46,575 bases of DNA from contig JAIPCC010000009.1 in the NCBI GenBank assembly GCA_021738405.1, positions 1 through 46,575 of the forward strand, read 5' to 3'. Made by a program: the position numbers and the translations under genes. This document shows, in pieces, positions 5,949 through 14,106 of the stretch. The DNA is from Crocinitomicaceae bacterium (GTDB lineage Bacteria > Bacteroidota > Bacteroidia > Flavobacteriales_D > Crocinitomicaceae). Under the pieces are notes generated by a model. The model did no database searches. It saw nothing but the letters and a program-made list of their open reading frames with translations, and was not told the origin of the DNA. How positions within the stretch are numbered: the stretch's first letter is position 1; each line of letters begins with the position of its first letter.

Positions 5949-8171
5949 ATGACGCGCTTTATTTTTACTTTTTTTGCTAGTATTTCCATCACAGCGCTGT
6001 GGTCACAAGGATTTGAAATGGGTCCAATTAGTCGGAATATTGAGCTAGGAACTTCAAAAGGCCAGCTAAAAAGTGCGCTAAACTCCATTGACAGCACCTT
6101 TTATTATACCTCAGATACGCTCAATCTTCCGTTTTTTGATGAGTTTTCTACAGATAAATTCCAACAATACAGCGCGCAGTTCAATGATCCAGGCGTAACA
6201 TCCACTCTCTACTTTCAACTCCTCGATCCGAGTACACTCGCGCCATTTGCTGCGGCTCAAACCTTTACCGATCAGGCCACGTTTCGCCGCACTTTTGACC
6301 AAACCACCAGCACTTTTACCGATTCTATTTTCCCAACTACCGCTGTAAAAGTGGCCGATTTCTCCGCTTTCCCCCTGAGTTTTCAGACGCTCAGCCTTTA
6401 CCCGCCTTATTACATCTACGATACGATTGGCGTGGTAGACACCCCTGATACCGTTTGGGTACAAAACCCAAGTTATGTCCAAGATTCTGCCCGCATTTTC
6501 TTTGCCACGCTCAACGACCCGAATGCACTCTGGCTAGATGCACACGCATACTGGAACAACCGTTTTGCGGTCAATCCGCGCTCGCTCGGCGTAGTGACTT
6601 TCGATGGCTTAGATGCCAGTGGGTTCCCGTATGCCATTGGCACAACTTTCACCAATACCGCTGATTACCTGCATTCAAAACCCCTAGACCTCAGTGGGTA
6701 TACGGCTGCTGATTCGCTCTACTTTTCCTTTTTGGTGCAGCCCGAAGGTCTTGGCGACGTGCCAGAAGCGACCGATTCTTTGCGCCTAGAGTTTTATGCC
6801 AAAGACTTGGGTCAGTGGTTTCACGTTTGGGCCACAGCAGGCGACACCACCGCGCCGTTTAAAGTGGTGCACATTCCGGTCAAAGACGCCAAGTATTTCA
6901 AACGCGGATTTCAGTTCCGCTTCAGTAATTACGGCGCGCTATCTGGCGCCTTAGACCATTTTCATATCGATTACGTTCACTTGCGCACGCAATCCAATTT
7001 GGCCGATACGCTATTCAAAGATTTTGCTTGGGTATATCCTATGAATACACTGTTGCAAGATTACACTGCTGTGCCTTGGGATCACTACAAAAACACGCCT
7101 AAGCCATTCAGAAATGATTTCCCGGTTGTGTTGCACAACGGTAGTGCTACGCCAGAAAACAATCAGTTCCCTGGTCAATTCACCATTGATCAAGCAGGCA
7201 ATCTATTAGGACAATTTTCGGTGGCGGGTAGTCAGTTATCGAATGGCGATTTGAATTATGCGCCCAACACCACCTATGCGTCTACGCACAACATCAGTGC
7301 TTCGGGTTCGTTTCCAACGAGTGGTGGTGGCAACGAACAAGCTTTTCGCGTCAGTGGCGCATTAAATGTGCAGTTTCCGAACCTTGCACTCAACGACACC
7401 ACGAGCTTTTATCAACCGTTTTCCAATTTTTACAGCTACGACGACGGCAGTGCAGAGGCGGCTTTTGGCCCAACCGGAGCGCAATCGCGCTTGGCTATAC
7501 AGTTCGATGCATACGAGGCCGATTCTTTAATAGGTGTATCGTTTCATTTTGTACCCTCTGTCATCGATGTTTCGAGCAAATTGTTCTTGATCAGTGTTTG
7601 GAGCAATGAAAATGGGCATCCGGGCACGCTGCTCTACGAAGACGACGTATTTTTCCCGAGAGTGCCACTTTACGGCGATGAGCGCGGCATTTTTGTACCC
7701 TATTACTTTACGGATACACAAAAAGTGAGTGTGGCATCTTCTTTCTTTATCGGTTGGCGACAACTCGATGCAGAGCGCCTCAATTTAGGTTTGGATAGAA
7801 ACATCGACCAGTCGGATAAAATTCAATACAGCGTCGATGGCGGATTTACTTGGCTTACCTCGCCTTATGAGGGTGCTGCTATGGTGCATCCGATCTTTTC
7901 TACAGCACTCGATGCAAGCTTAGGACTTTCAGAAGAAGCAGTTGCACCTGCAACCTGGAGCGTTTTTCCAAACCCAGGTCAAAAGGAAGTGCAGGTAGAC
8001 TTGCCAATTGCTTATCAAGGAAAACAAATTATTTTGTGTGACGCTATGGGTAAGGTCCAGGTGTCTCAGACAGAAAGCACTTTTGATATCAGCATGTTGC
8101 CAAATGGCGTTTATTTCTTGCGTTGCCCTCAAACAACTTTGGGTACCTTAAAGCTGATCATCAACAACTAA
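5949..8171 (+). CDS. Large secreted protein with C-terminal type A T9SS sorting domain
   Basis: 740 residues. The signal peptide MTRFIFTFFASISITALWS is followed by Gln, then a long beta-rich region rich in Asp, Ser and Thr that I do not recognise. A C-terminal sorting domain starts near residue 671 with VFPNPG, has DISMLPNGVYFLR and ends in Lys-Leu-Ile-Ile-Asn-Asn. Such domains direct export through the T9SS and are normally cleaved off when the cargo is attached to the surface or released. The gene starts three bases after the PASTA gene and overlaps the next start by one base (TAATG), so it lies in the same operon. Its function beyond secretion is unknown. Confidence 0.88.
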   Translation: MTRFIFTFFASISITALWSQGFEMGPISRNIELGTSKGQLKSALNSIDSTFYYTSDTLNLPFFDEFSTDKFQQYSAQFNDPGVTSTLYFQLLDPSTLAPFAAAQTFTDQATFRRTFDQTTSTFTDSIFPTTAVKVADFSAFPLSFQTLSLYPPYYIYDTIGVVDTPDTVWVQNPSYVQDSARIFFATLNDPNALWLDAHAYWNNRFAVNPRSLGVVTFDGLDASGFPYAIGTTFTNTADYLHSKPLDLSGYTAADSLYFSFLVQPEGLGDVPEATDSLRLEFYAKDLGQWFHVWATAGDTTAPFKVVHIPVKDAKYFKRGFQFRFSNYGALSGALDHFHIDYVHLRTQSNLADTLFKDFAWVYPMNTLLQDYTAVPWDHYKNTPKPFRNDFPVVLHNGSATPENNQFPGQFTIDQAGNLLGQFSVAGSQLSNGDLNYAPNTTYASTHNISASGSFPTSGGGNEQAFRVSGALNVQFPNLALNDTTSFYQPFSNFYSYDDGSAEAAFGPTGAQSRLAIQFDAYEADSLIGVSFHFVPSVIDVSSKLFLISVWSNENGHPGTLLYEDDVFFPRVPLYGDERGIFVPYYFTDTQKVSVASSFFIGWRQLDAERLNLGLDRNIDQSDKIQYSVDGGFTWLTSPYEGAAMVHPIFSTALDASLGLSEEAVAPATWSVFPNPGQKEVQVDLPIAYQGKQIILCDAMGKVQVSQTESTFDISMLPNGVYFLRCPQTTLGTLKLIINN

Positions 8172-9202
8172 TGAGCGAAAATTTAGAGATTGAAGTAGAG
8201 GAAGCAGACCTCTTTGAACATTACCGTTTCAAAGCAGACCCCGGTCAGGAAGTCGTTCGGATCGACAAATTTTTGTTGGACCGCATGGCCGACACCTCCC
8301 GAAATAAAATTCAGGTAGCCGCTAAAAATGGCAATATCCATGTCAATGGTCAGCCGGTAAAGCAAAATTACCGCGTCAAACCGGGCGACGAAATCGCAAT
8401 TGTACTGCCGTATCCGGTCCGAGAAATCGAACTCATAGCCCAAGATATTCCGATAGATGTGGCATACGAAGACGACGATTTATTGGTCGTAAATAAAGCA
8501 GCTAACATGGTGGTGCATCCGGGCTACGGCAATTATTCGGGCACGCTCGTCAATGCACTCGTATTTCATTTTGATCATTTGCCTACGCGCCCCAAAGACT
8601 ATTTTGGCAGGCCGGGCTTGGTGCACCGCATAGACAAACACACCACCGGATTGCTCGTTGTGGCCAAAACCGAGAATGCCCTTAACGACTTAGCCAAGCA
8701 ATTCTATGACCGCACCACACAACGGCGCTATTACGCTTTGGCTTGGGGCGATATTGCCGAAGACGGCACCATTGAAGGACACATCGGCAGGTCGCTCAAA
8801 AACCGCAAGGTTATGACTGTTTTTCCGGATGGCGCATACGGCAAACCAGCCATCACGCATTTCAAGGTTTTGGAGCGTTTTGGCTACGTTACGCTCATCG
8901 AATGCAAACTCGAAACGGGCAGAACCCACCAAATTCGTGCGCACATGCAATCCATTGGGCACCCATTGTTTAACGATTTGGAATACGGCGGCGATCGCAT
9001 CTTGAAAGGCACTAAATCGTCGGCATATGAAAAGTTCATGGTCAATAATTTTGCCCTGCTCCCCGGACAAGCCCTGCACGCCAAAACGCTCGGTTTTATT
9101 CAGCCGCGCACCAAAGAGTATTTAGAGTTTGATTCTGAGCTACCTGAGGGTTTTCAGCGCTTATTGGAACGCTGGAGAACCTATTGTTCGGATTTTAAAT
9201 AA
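8171..9202 (+). CDS. rluD: RluA/RluD-family 23S rRNA pseudouridine synthase
   Basis: 343 residues from the ATG at 8171 (TAATG overlap with the previous gene); a longer in-frame start at 8123 lies wholly inside the neighbour and is unlikely. An N-terminal S4 RNA-binding domain (about residues 25-85) is followed by the pseudouridine synthase catalytic domain. The signature HRIDKHTTGLLVVAKTE puts the catalytic Asp at residue 155, and GRTHQIRAHMQ is the conserved late motif. RluD modifies helix 69 of 23S rRNA; the closely related RluA and RluC have other targets, so the exact site is uncertain. Coupling to a secreted-protein gene is odd but probably only positional. Confidence 0.9.
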   Translation: MSENLEIEVEEADLFEHYRFKADPGQEVVRIDKFLLDRMADTSRNKIQVAAKNGNIHVNGQPVKQNYRVKPGDEIAIVLPYPVREIELIAQDIPIDVAYEDDDLLVVNKAANMVVHPGYGNYSGTLVNALVFHFDHLPTRPKDYFGRPGLVHRIDKHTTGLLVVAKTENALNDLAKQFYDRTTQRRYYALAWGDIAEDGTIEGHIGRSLKNRKVMTVFPDGAYGKPAITHFKVLERFGYVTLIECKLETGRTHQIRAHMQSIGHPLFNDLEYGGDRILKGTKSSAYEKFMVNNFALLPGQALHAKTLGFIQPRTKEYLEFDSELPEGFQRLLERWRTYCSDFK

Positions 9203-9218
9203 AATTTCTCTATTTTTG
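9187..9218 (+). promoter_or_regulatory. Promoter for the OmpA-family gene at 9256
   Basis: TTCG (9187-9190), a 20-base spacer and a perfect TAnnTTTG (TATTTTTG, 9211-9218) just after the rluD stop. Transcription should begin near 9223-9226, right at the start of a hairpin. Confidence 0.55.
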
Positions 9219-9223
9219 CTTTC

Positions 9224-9240
9224 CTTGGTTCTTAACCAAG
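9224..9240 (+). promoter_or_regulatory. Stem-loop at the predicted 5' end of the OmpA-family mRNA
   Basis: CTTGGTT and AACCAAG form a 7-bp perfect stem with a 3-base loop. It lies directly after the predicted transcription start. It has no downstream T-run, so a terminator for rluD is unlikely; a 5'-terminal stabilising hairpin is a reasonable guess. Confidence 0.5.
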
Positions 9241-9255
9241 CTAAAACTACGCTTT

Positions 9256-11397
9256 ATGAAACAACTATTCATTGCCGCTATTTTAACGCTCTTCACAGCA
9301 TCGGTAAGCTTTTCACAAAACGCTCCCGATCCAAAATTCGTGCGCGAAGCCAACGAAGTCTTCATTTCTGGCAATTACTTTGAAGCCATTAACGTCTGTC
9401 AAGATGCCTACAAAAAGTTAGGTGCTCGCGGTTCTTTGCGTCAAAAAGGCGACATGGCCTTTAAAATTGCGGAATCTTACCGCGCACTCGAAATCTTCGA
9501 CAAAGCAAACGATTGGTACGGTACCTGTATCGAACTCAAGTATTTCGATGTTGTCCCTGAAATATATTACTACAAAGGCGACATGCAGCGCATGATGAAA
9601 GACTTTGACAACGCCATCAAAAGCTACCGCGAATACAAGCGCATTGCGCCTAAGTCTCGTACCAAAGAGGTAGACGACGCTATCATGGCTTGTGAAAAAT
9701 ACAAAGACTTTGATGAGTTCGAAACTTCCAAATTGGTCGTGAAGCCAGAAGTCAAAATCAATACCAAGCAAATGGATATGGCGCCTACCTTCATGGACAA
9801 AAAAGGTAAAGTCATTGTTTTCAGCTCTTCGCGTGACGAAAGCACTGGCGCTCAACGCGACCCTATTTCTGGTGAAAAATACATGGACCTCTACATCGCG
9901 GAATACGATGTGAACGGCAACCCAACAAATGTAAAATCCCTCGACACTAAAGGTGTGGTCAACACCACCCAAAACGAAGGTTCAGCTACTTTTGATTCAA
10001 AGCGCAAAAACATCTACTTCACGCGTTGCCCTAACGCAGAAAAAATGGATCTAGGCTGTGAAATCTGGACTGCTGTCATGAACGGCGAAGATTTCGATGA
10101 TCCGCGCAAAATCTCTTTAACAATCTCTGATACCATTTCTGTTGGGCACCCATGCTTATCTCCAGACGACCAAATGCTCATTTTTGCATCAGACATGAAG
10201 CAAAGCCCGAACGGCGAAAAATCTTTTGGCGGCCGCGACCTCTGGTATGTGAATTTTGACAAACGCACCAAAATGTGGGATTCCGTTCCACACAACATGG
10301 GCGCCATGTTCAATACCGCTGGTAACGAACTCTTCCCATCTATCGGACCAAATGGCCAACTCTATTTTGCATCTGACGGCTTACCAGGAATCGGGGGTCT
10401 TGACCTTTTTGTTGCAGAGCAAGTAGCTGGCGAAAACAAATGGACTGCTGTCAAAAACATGGGTTACCCTTTCAACTCACAAGGTAACGACTACGCTATG
10501 TCTGATTTCGACGGCAAGTCTGGTTTCTTTACCTCTGAGCGCAAAACCACTAGTAACCAAGAATACGCACCAGATATCTGGAGCTTCACTACACCTCCAA
10601 ACCTTTTTGATTTGCGCGTGACCGTCTATGAGTCAGGTAAAAAATCTAAGAAATTAGCTGGTGCAAAAGTTTACGTAACGGTTTCCGATGGCACGAGCTG
10701 GGAAGGTGTTACCGACGCAAAAGGTAAAATCATCTGGAAAGAGCGTCCAGACAAAAAAGGACGTTATATCTTAACAGGTAAAGAATACACCCTCAAAGCA
10801 GAGAAAGAAGGTTTTTACGAAGACAAAAAAGGCGCTAAAATCTCTACACTTGGAATGGACCAAAGCCAAAGCTTCTTGATCGAGATGCCGTTGTTGCCTG
10901 TTGGCATCATCCGCACTCCTGAAATTCGCTACGTATTTGACCAATGGGTGTTTATCAACGACGCAACTTGTATGTCCTTAGACTCCCTTAAGTTCTTAGA
11001 CAGCATGCTCAAAGAATACCCGAACATCACCATCGACTTGTTCTCACACACCGATGCACGTGGTGGCGACGCGCGCAACCAAATGCTTTCTGAAAACCGT
11101 GCAAAAGCAGTTTACAAGCACCTCGTTGAAACATGTGGCATCGATCCACGCCGTATTCGCCCTGTAGGTCGCGGCGAGGCTGAGCCTGCAACTTGGGTAG
11201 ACGAATCCGGTAAAACAGTCGTGCTCACTGAAGATTATATCAATCAGTTCAAGACCACTGACAAAGCGAAGTTTGAAATGCTGCATACGATCAACCGCCG
11301 CACCACTGCCAAGATCACCAGCACCACCTTTGATCCGAACACGGCACCGCCGGCAGACCCAGAATACCGCAAGTTTAAACAACTTCCAAGATTATAA
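9256..11397 (+). CDS. PorE-like OmpA-family protein (TPR, beta-propeller, CarboxypepD_reg-like, OmpA)
   Basis: 713 residues. The signal peptide ends SVSFS with Gln at +1. The domain order is TPR repeats (about 25-135), a PD40/WD40-like propeller (about 165-460, with repeated SPDDQMLIFAS- and GPNGQLYFASDG-type blades), a CarboxypepD_reg-like domain (about 470-545), and an OmpA C-terminal peptidoglycan-binding domain. The last has HTDARG...NQMLSENRAKAV, with the usual Asp and Arg present. This order matches PorE, a T9SS accessory protein, but the same architecture occurs in several Bacteroidota paralogues and this copy has no lipobox, so PorE itself is not certain. It is monocistronic, with its own promoter and terminator; codon use suggests high expression. 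Confidence 0.88.
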   Translation: MKQLFIAAILTLFTASVSFSQNAPDPKFVREANEVFISGNYFEAINVCQDAYKKLGARGSLRQKGDMAFKIAESYRALEIFDKANDWYGTCIELKYFDVVPEIYYYKGDMQRMMKDFDNAIKSYREYKRIAPKSRTKEVDDAIMACEKYKDFDEFETSKLVVKPEVKINTKQMDMAPTFMDKKGKVIVFSSSRDESTGAQRDPISGEKYMDLYIAEYDVNGNPTNVKSLDTKGVVNTTQNEGSATFDSKRKNIYFTRCPNAEKMDLGCEIWTAVMNGEDFDDPRKISLTISDTISVGHPCLSPDDQMLIFASDMKQSPNGEKSFGGRDLWYVNFDKRTKMWDSVPHNMGAMFNTAGNELFPSIGPNGQLYFASDGLPGIGGLDLFVAEQVAGENKWTAVKNMGYPFNSQGNDYAMSDFDGKSGFFTSERKTTSNQEYAPDIWSFTTPPNLFDLRVTVYESGKKSKKLAGAKVYVTVSDGTSWEGVTDAKGKIIWKERPDKKGRYILTGKEYTLKAEKEGFYEDKKGAKISTLGMDQSQSFLIEMPLLPVGIIRTPEIRYVFDQWVFINDATCMSLDSLKFLDSMLKEYPNITIDLFSHTDARGGDARNQMLSENRAKAVYKHLVETCGIDPRRIRPVGRGEAEPATWVDESGKTVVLTEDYINQFKTTDKAKFEMLHTINRRTTAKITSTTFDPNTAPPADPEYRKFKQLPRL

Positions 11398-11401
11398 AAA
11401 G

Positions 11402-11430
11402 AAAGGCGTCGGAAGGCGCCTTTTGTTTTG
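11402..11430 (+). terminator. Intrinsic terminator after the OmpA-family gene
   Basis: AAAGGCG and CGCCTTT form a 7-bp stem around an 8-base loop, followed by TTGTTTTG. It begins five bases after the stop codon. Confidence 0.8.
11423..11430 (+). promoter_or_regulatory. Possible -7 element for the PspC-like gene, inside the terminator tail
   Basis: TTGTTTTG (one mismatch from TAnnTTTG) is followed by AGCC and the ATG at 11435. The spacing equals that at seven other starts here. The T-rich terminator tail could produce this match by chance. Confidence 0.25.
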
Positions 11431-11434
11431 AGCC

Positions 11435-11674
11435 ATGAGACGCCTTTTACAAAAAATCGTATTCTTCTTTGAGTTGCAGTCGTTTGGCGTCTGCGAATGG
11501 TGGGCGCGCAGATTGGGCATCCGCACCAACAAAGTACGTTTAGGCTTCATCTATCTTAGTTTCATAGGCTTGGGCTCTCCTGTCCTGCTTTACCTCATTA
11601 TGGCCTGGATCCTCGAGCACAAACATTATTTTAAGTTTCAAGCAAAGCGCAAACAATCTATCTGGGATTTATGA
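11435..11674 (+). CDS. PspC-domain small membrane protein
   Basis: 79 residues matching the short Bacteroidota PspC-like family: a basic amphipathic N-terminus (MRRLLQKIVFFFELQSFGVCEWWARRLGI), then one or two membrane segments (VRLGFIYLSFIGLGSPVLLY and LIMAWILE) and a basic tail. PspC proteins take part in envelope-stress sensing in proteobacteria; in Bacteroidota the stand-alone short form has no settled role. It starts four bases past the terminator of the OmpA-family gene and overlaps the following reductase gene by four bases (ATGA). Confidence 0.8.
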   Translation: MRRLLQKIVFFFELQSFGVCEWWARRLGIRTNKVRLGFIYLSFIGLGSPVLLYLIMAWILEHKHYFKFQAKRKQSIWDL

Positions 11675-12552
11675 AATTGTTGATTACCGGAAGCAATGGC
11701 CTTTTGGGCCAAAAGCTTATCGATTTATGTGTGGCCAAGCAATTGGATTTCCTTGCCACGTCAAGCGGTGCAAATCGCTATTCCATTTGCCCCAAAGACA
11801 AATACCAAACCCTAGACATCACCGACGAGCAAAACATACAAGCGGTGCTCGAAAGTTACCAGCCCACGCACGTGATCCACACGGCAGCCATGACCAACGT
11901 TGATCAATGCGAGTTGCAGCCCGAGGCTTGTGATTTAGTCAACCGCCAAGCTGTATTCATGTTGGCTAAATATTGCCAACTGCACCAGATTCATTTGCAG
12001 TTGCTGTCTACCGATTTTGTTTTTGATGGCCAGGACGGCCCTTATGTTGAGACTGACGCGCCAAATCCGCTGAGTGTCTACGCACGCTCAAAGGTAGAGG
12101 CTGAAAAAATACTTCAAGCAACCGAAGGCTTGCACTTTTCTATTGTCCGAACTATTATTGTTTACGGCAAAGGCGAACAGCTCTCTAGATCAAACCTGAT
12201 TCTATGGGCCAAAGAAGCATTGCAAAAAGGCAATCCTTTGCAAATTGTCAACGATCAGTTCAGGGCACCAACCTGGGCCGACGACCTCGCTTGGGCTTGT
12301 GTGCGCATCTGTGAACTCAACCAAGAAGGCATTTTTCATATCGCTGGGCCTGAAGTGCTCTCCATTTACGATATCGTGGCGCGTGTAGCTGCGTTTTACA
12401 AGCTCCCAATGGAGCAGGTTACCCAATTGAGCAGCGAAACGCTTCAGCAGCCCGCAAAGCGCCCTGCCCGCACGGGCTTTGTGCTCGACAAAGCGAACGA
12501 ACTATTGGGCTATCGCCCGCATACATTAGAGCAAACTTTTGCCTTTTTGTAG
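11671..12552 (+). CDS. RmlD-like NAD(P)-dependent sugar-nucleotide reductase (SDR)
   Basis: 293 residues of the extended SDR family. The nucleotide-binding loop is GSNGLLGQ (residues 7-14). HTAAMTNVDQCE and the active-site region STDFVFDG...NPLSVYARSK (YxxxK) follow in the order typical of dTDP-4-dehydrorhamnose reductase. A full rhamnose pathway (rmlA/B/C) is not nearby, so the substrate is uncertain; stand-alone RmlD-like proteins in Bacteroidota are often annotated simply as SDR or sugar-nucleotide-binding proteins. It is translationally coupled to the PspC-like gene, which suggests an envelope-related role (inference). Confidence 0.85.
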   Translation: MKLLITGSNGLLGQKLIDLCVAKQLDFLATSSGANRYSICPKDKYQTLDITDEQNIQAVLESYQPTHVIHTAAMTNVDQCELQPEACDLVNRQAVFMLAKYCQLHQIHLQLLSTDFVFDGQDGPYVETDAPNPLSVYARSKVEAEKILQATEGLHFSIVRTIIVYGKGEQLSRSNLILWAKEALQKGNPLQIVNDQFRAPTWADDLAWACVRICELNQEGIFHIAGPEVLSIYDIVARVAAFYKLPMEQVTQLSSETLQQPAKRPARTGFVLDKANELLGYRPHTLEQTFAFL

Positions 12553-12574
12553 TTGAGAAAAAATTTTATCTTTA
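12546..12574 (+). promoter_or_regulatory. Promoter for the permease pair
   Basis: TTTG (12546-12549), a 17-base spacer and TATCTTTA (12567-12574). The -33 element lies in the last codons of the reductase gene. The leader would be about 15 bases, A-rich, without a Shine-Dalgarno sequence. Confidence 0.55.
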
Positions 12575-12594
12575 CCTACCTAAAAAAATAGAAA

Positions 12595-14106
12595 ATGAGT
12601 GTTTGGAGAAAAAAACCGGTAAGTCACTTTCATCGTGACATGAAAAAAAATGACCTCAACCGCGTTCTGACCCGTTGGGGTCTTACTTCATTAGGTATTG
12701 GCGCCATTATCGGTGGCGGTATCTTTACCTTAACTGGAATCGCTGCCCACGACCACGCAGGTCCGGCTTTGGCTTTGTCTTTTGTAATTGCAGGTGTGGG
12801 CTGTTTATTTGCTTCGCTTTGTTACGCAGAGTTTGCCTCCATTTTACCTGTAGAGGGCTCGGCATATGCTTATTCTTACGGCACCATGGGTGAGCTTTTC
12901 GCCTGGATCATTGGCTGGAACCTCATTTTGGAATACATGATGGGTGCTACAACGGTGGCGGTAGCCTGGAGTGGTTATTTTGAGAAATTACTGCATCAAT
13001 TTGGCATACATCCGCCCATGTGGCTCATGAACGACCCGATTACCGCAGCTGAAAAAGCACAAGAAGCGGGCATTGCCACGCCCGAATTTGCTTTTAATTT
13101 ACCTGCCTTTTTGATCACTTGGGTGGTTACGTCTATTCTCATTAGAGGGATCAAGGAAGCTGCAAAAACCAATAACCTGATTGTCATTCTCAAGGTCGCG
13201 GTAGTATTGTTTGTGATCTTTGTAGGTTTCTTCTTCATCGATACGGATAACTACGTGCCATTCATTCCTGAAACCGTACACAACGCCGACGGTTCTTCAT
13301 CCTTTGGTTGGTCTGGGGTAGTAACCGCCGCCACCATTGTATTCTTTGCATATATCGGCTTTGATGCTGTCTCAACCCAAGCGGGCGAAGCCATTAACCC
13401 GAAGAAAGATGTGCCATTTGCCATTATTATGTCCCTAGTCATTTGTACGGTACTGTATATTGTAGTTTCCTTGGTACTAACCGGAATGGTTCCTTACAAC
13501 GAGCTTGACATCAAAGCTCCTGTTGCCTCAGCTTTTGAGGGCATCGGGATGCCATGGGCCACAACACTCATTACCGTTGCTGCTGTGGCTGGTCTGACAT
13601 CAGTTATGTTGGTCATGATGCTCGGTCAGACACGTATTTTCTTGGGCATGGCCAAAGATGGCTTGCTTCCATTTAATATTTTCGGTAAAATCCACGAAAC
13701 GTACAAAACACCGTTTAGAAGTACGATTCTTGTTGGCGCAGTAGTTTCTGTTGTTGCTGCTACAACACCAATCGATAAAGTATCAGAAATGTGCTCAATG
13801 GGAACTTTGCTTGCCTTTGCCATGATATCAATAGCTGTTTTGATCATGCGCATTCGCCAACCAGAATTGGAGCGTCCGTTCAAAACGCCTGCAGTATGGT
13901 TTGTGGCCATCGCTGGTGCCACTTTCAACTTTGGCCTGATGTATTTTGTGCGTCCTGACACCTGGGTAGCGTTCATTGTTTGGTCTACCTTAGGCCTCAT
14001 CGTTTACTTCTTGTATTCTCGCAAACATAGCAACCTCAATAATTACGAATTTGAGGAGTCACTCAAAGGCCACGATGCCATTGTGAATGCTTCAGAAGAA
14101 GATTAA
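12595..14106 (+). CDS. APC-family amino acid permease (cationic amino acid transporter-like)
   Basis: 503 residues and about 12-14 membrane segments. The first helix carries the APC substrate-binding motif GIGAIIGGGIFTLTG, followed by GPALALSFVIAGVGCLFASLCYAEF, as in the CAT/YfnA subgroup of the amino acid-polyamine-organocation superfamily. An extra loop near residues 140-165 contains acidic and Ala-rich residues. It should import amino acids across the inner membrane with cations; the substrate cannot be read from sequence. It is followed by a second permease with a one-base overlap (TAATG), so the two are co-expressed. Confidence 0.92.
   Translation: MSVWRKKPVSHFHRDMKKNDLNRVLTRWGLTSLGIGAIIGGGIFTLTGIAAHDHAGPALALSFVIAGVGCLFASLCYAEFASILPVEGSAYAYSYGTMGELFAWIIGWNLILEYMMGATTVAVAWSGYFEKLLHQFGIHPPMWLMNDPITAAEKAQEAGIATPEFAFNLPAFLITWVVTSILIRGIKEAAKTNNLIVILKVAVVLFVIFVGFFFIDTDNYVPFIPETVHNADGSSSFGWSGVVTAATIVFFAYIGFDAVSTQAGEAINPKKDVPFAIIMSLVICTVLYIVVSLVLTGMVPYNELDIKAPVASAFEGIGMPWATTLITVAAVAGLTSVMLVMMLGQTRIFLGMAKDGLLPFNIFGKIHETYKTPFRSTILVGAVVSVVAATTPIDKVSEMCSMGTLLAFAMISIAVLIMRIRQPELERPFKTPAVWFVAIAGATFNFGLMYFVRPDTWVAFIVWSTLGLIVYFLYSRKHSNLNNYEFEESLKGHDAIVNASEED

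Noticed and set aside
9256-11397. Firm assignment as PorE
   Set aside because: Domain order fits, but no lipobox is present and the genome may hold several paralogues; kept as PorE-like only.
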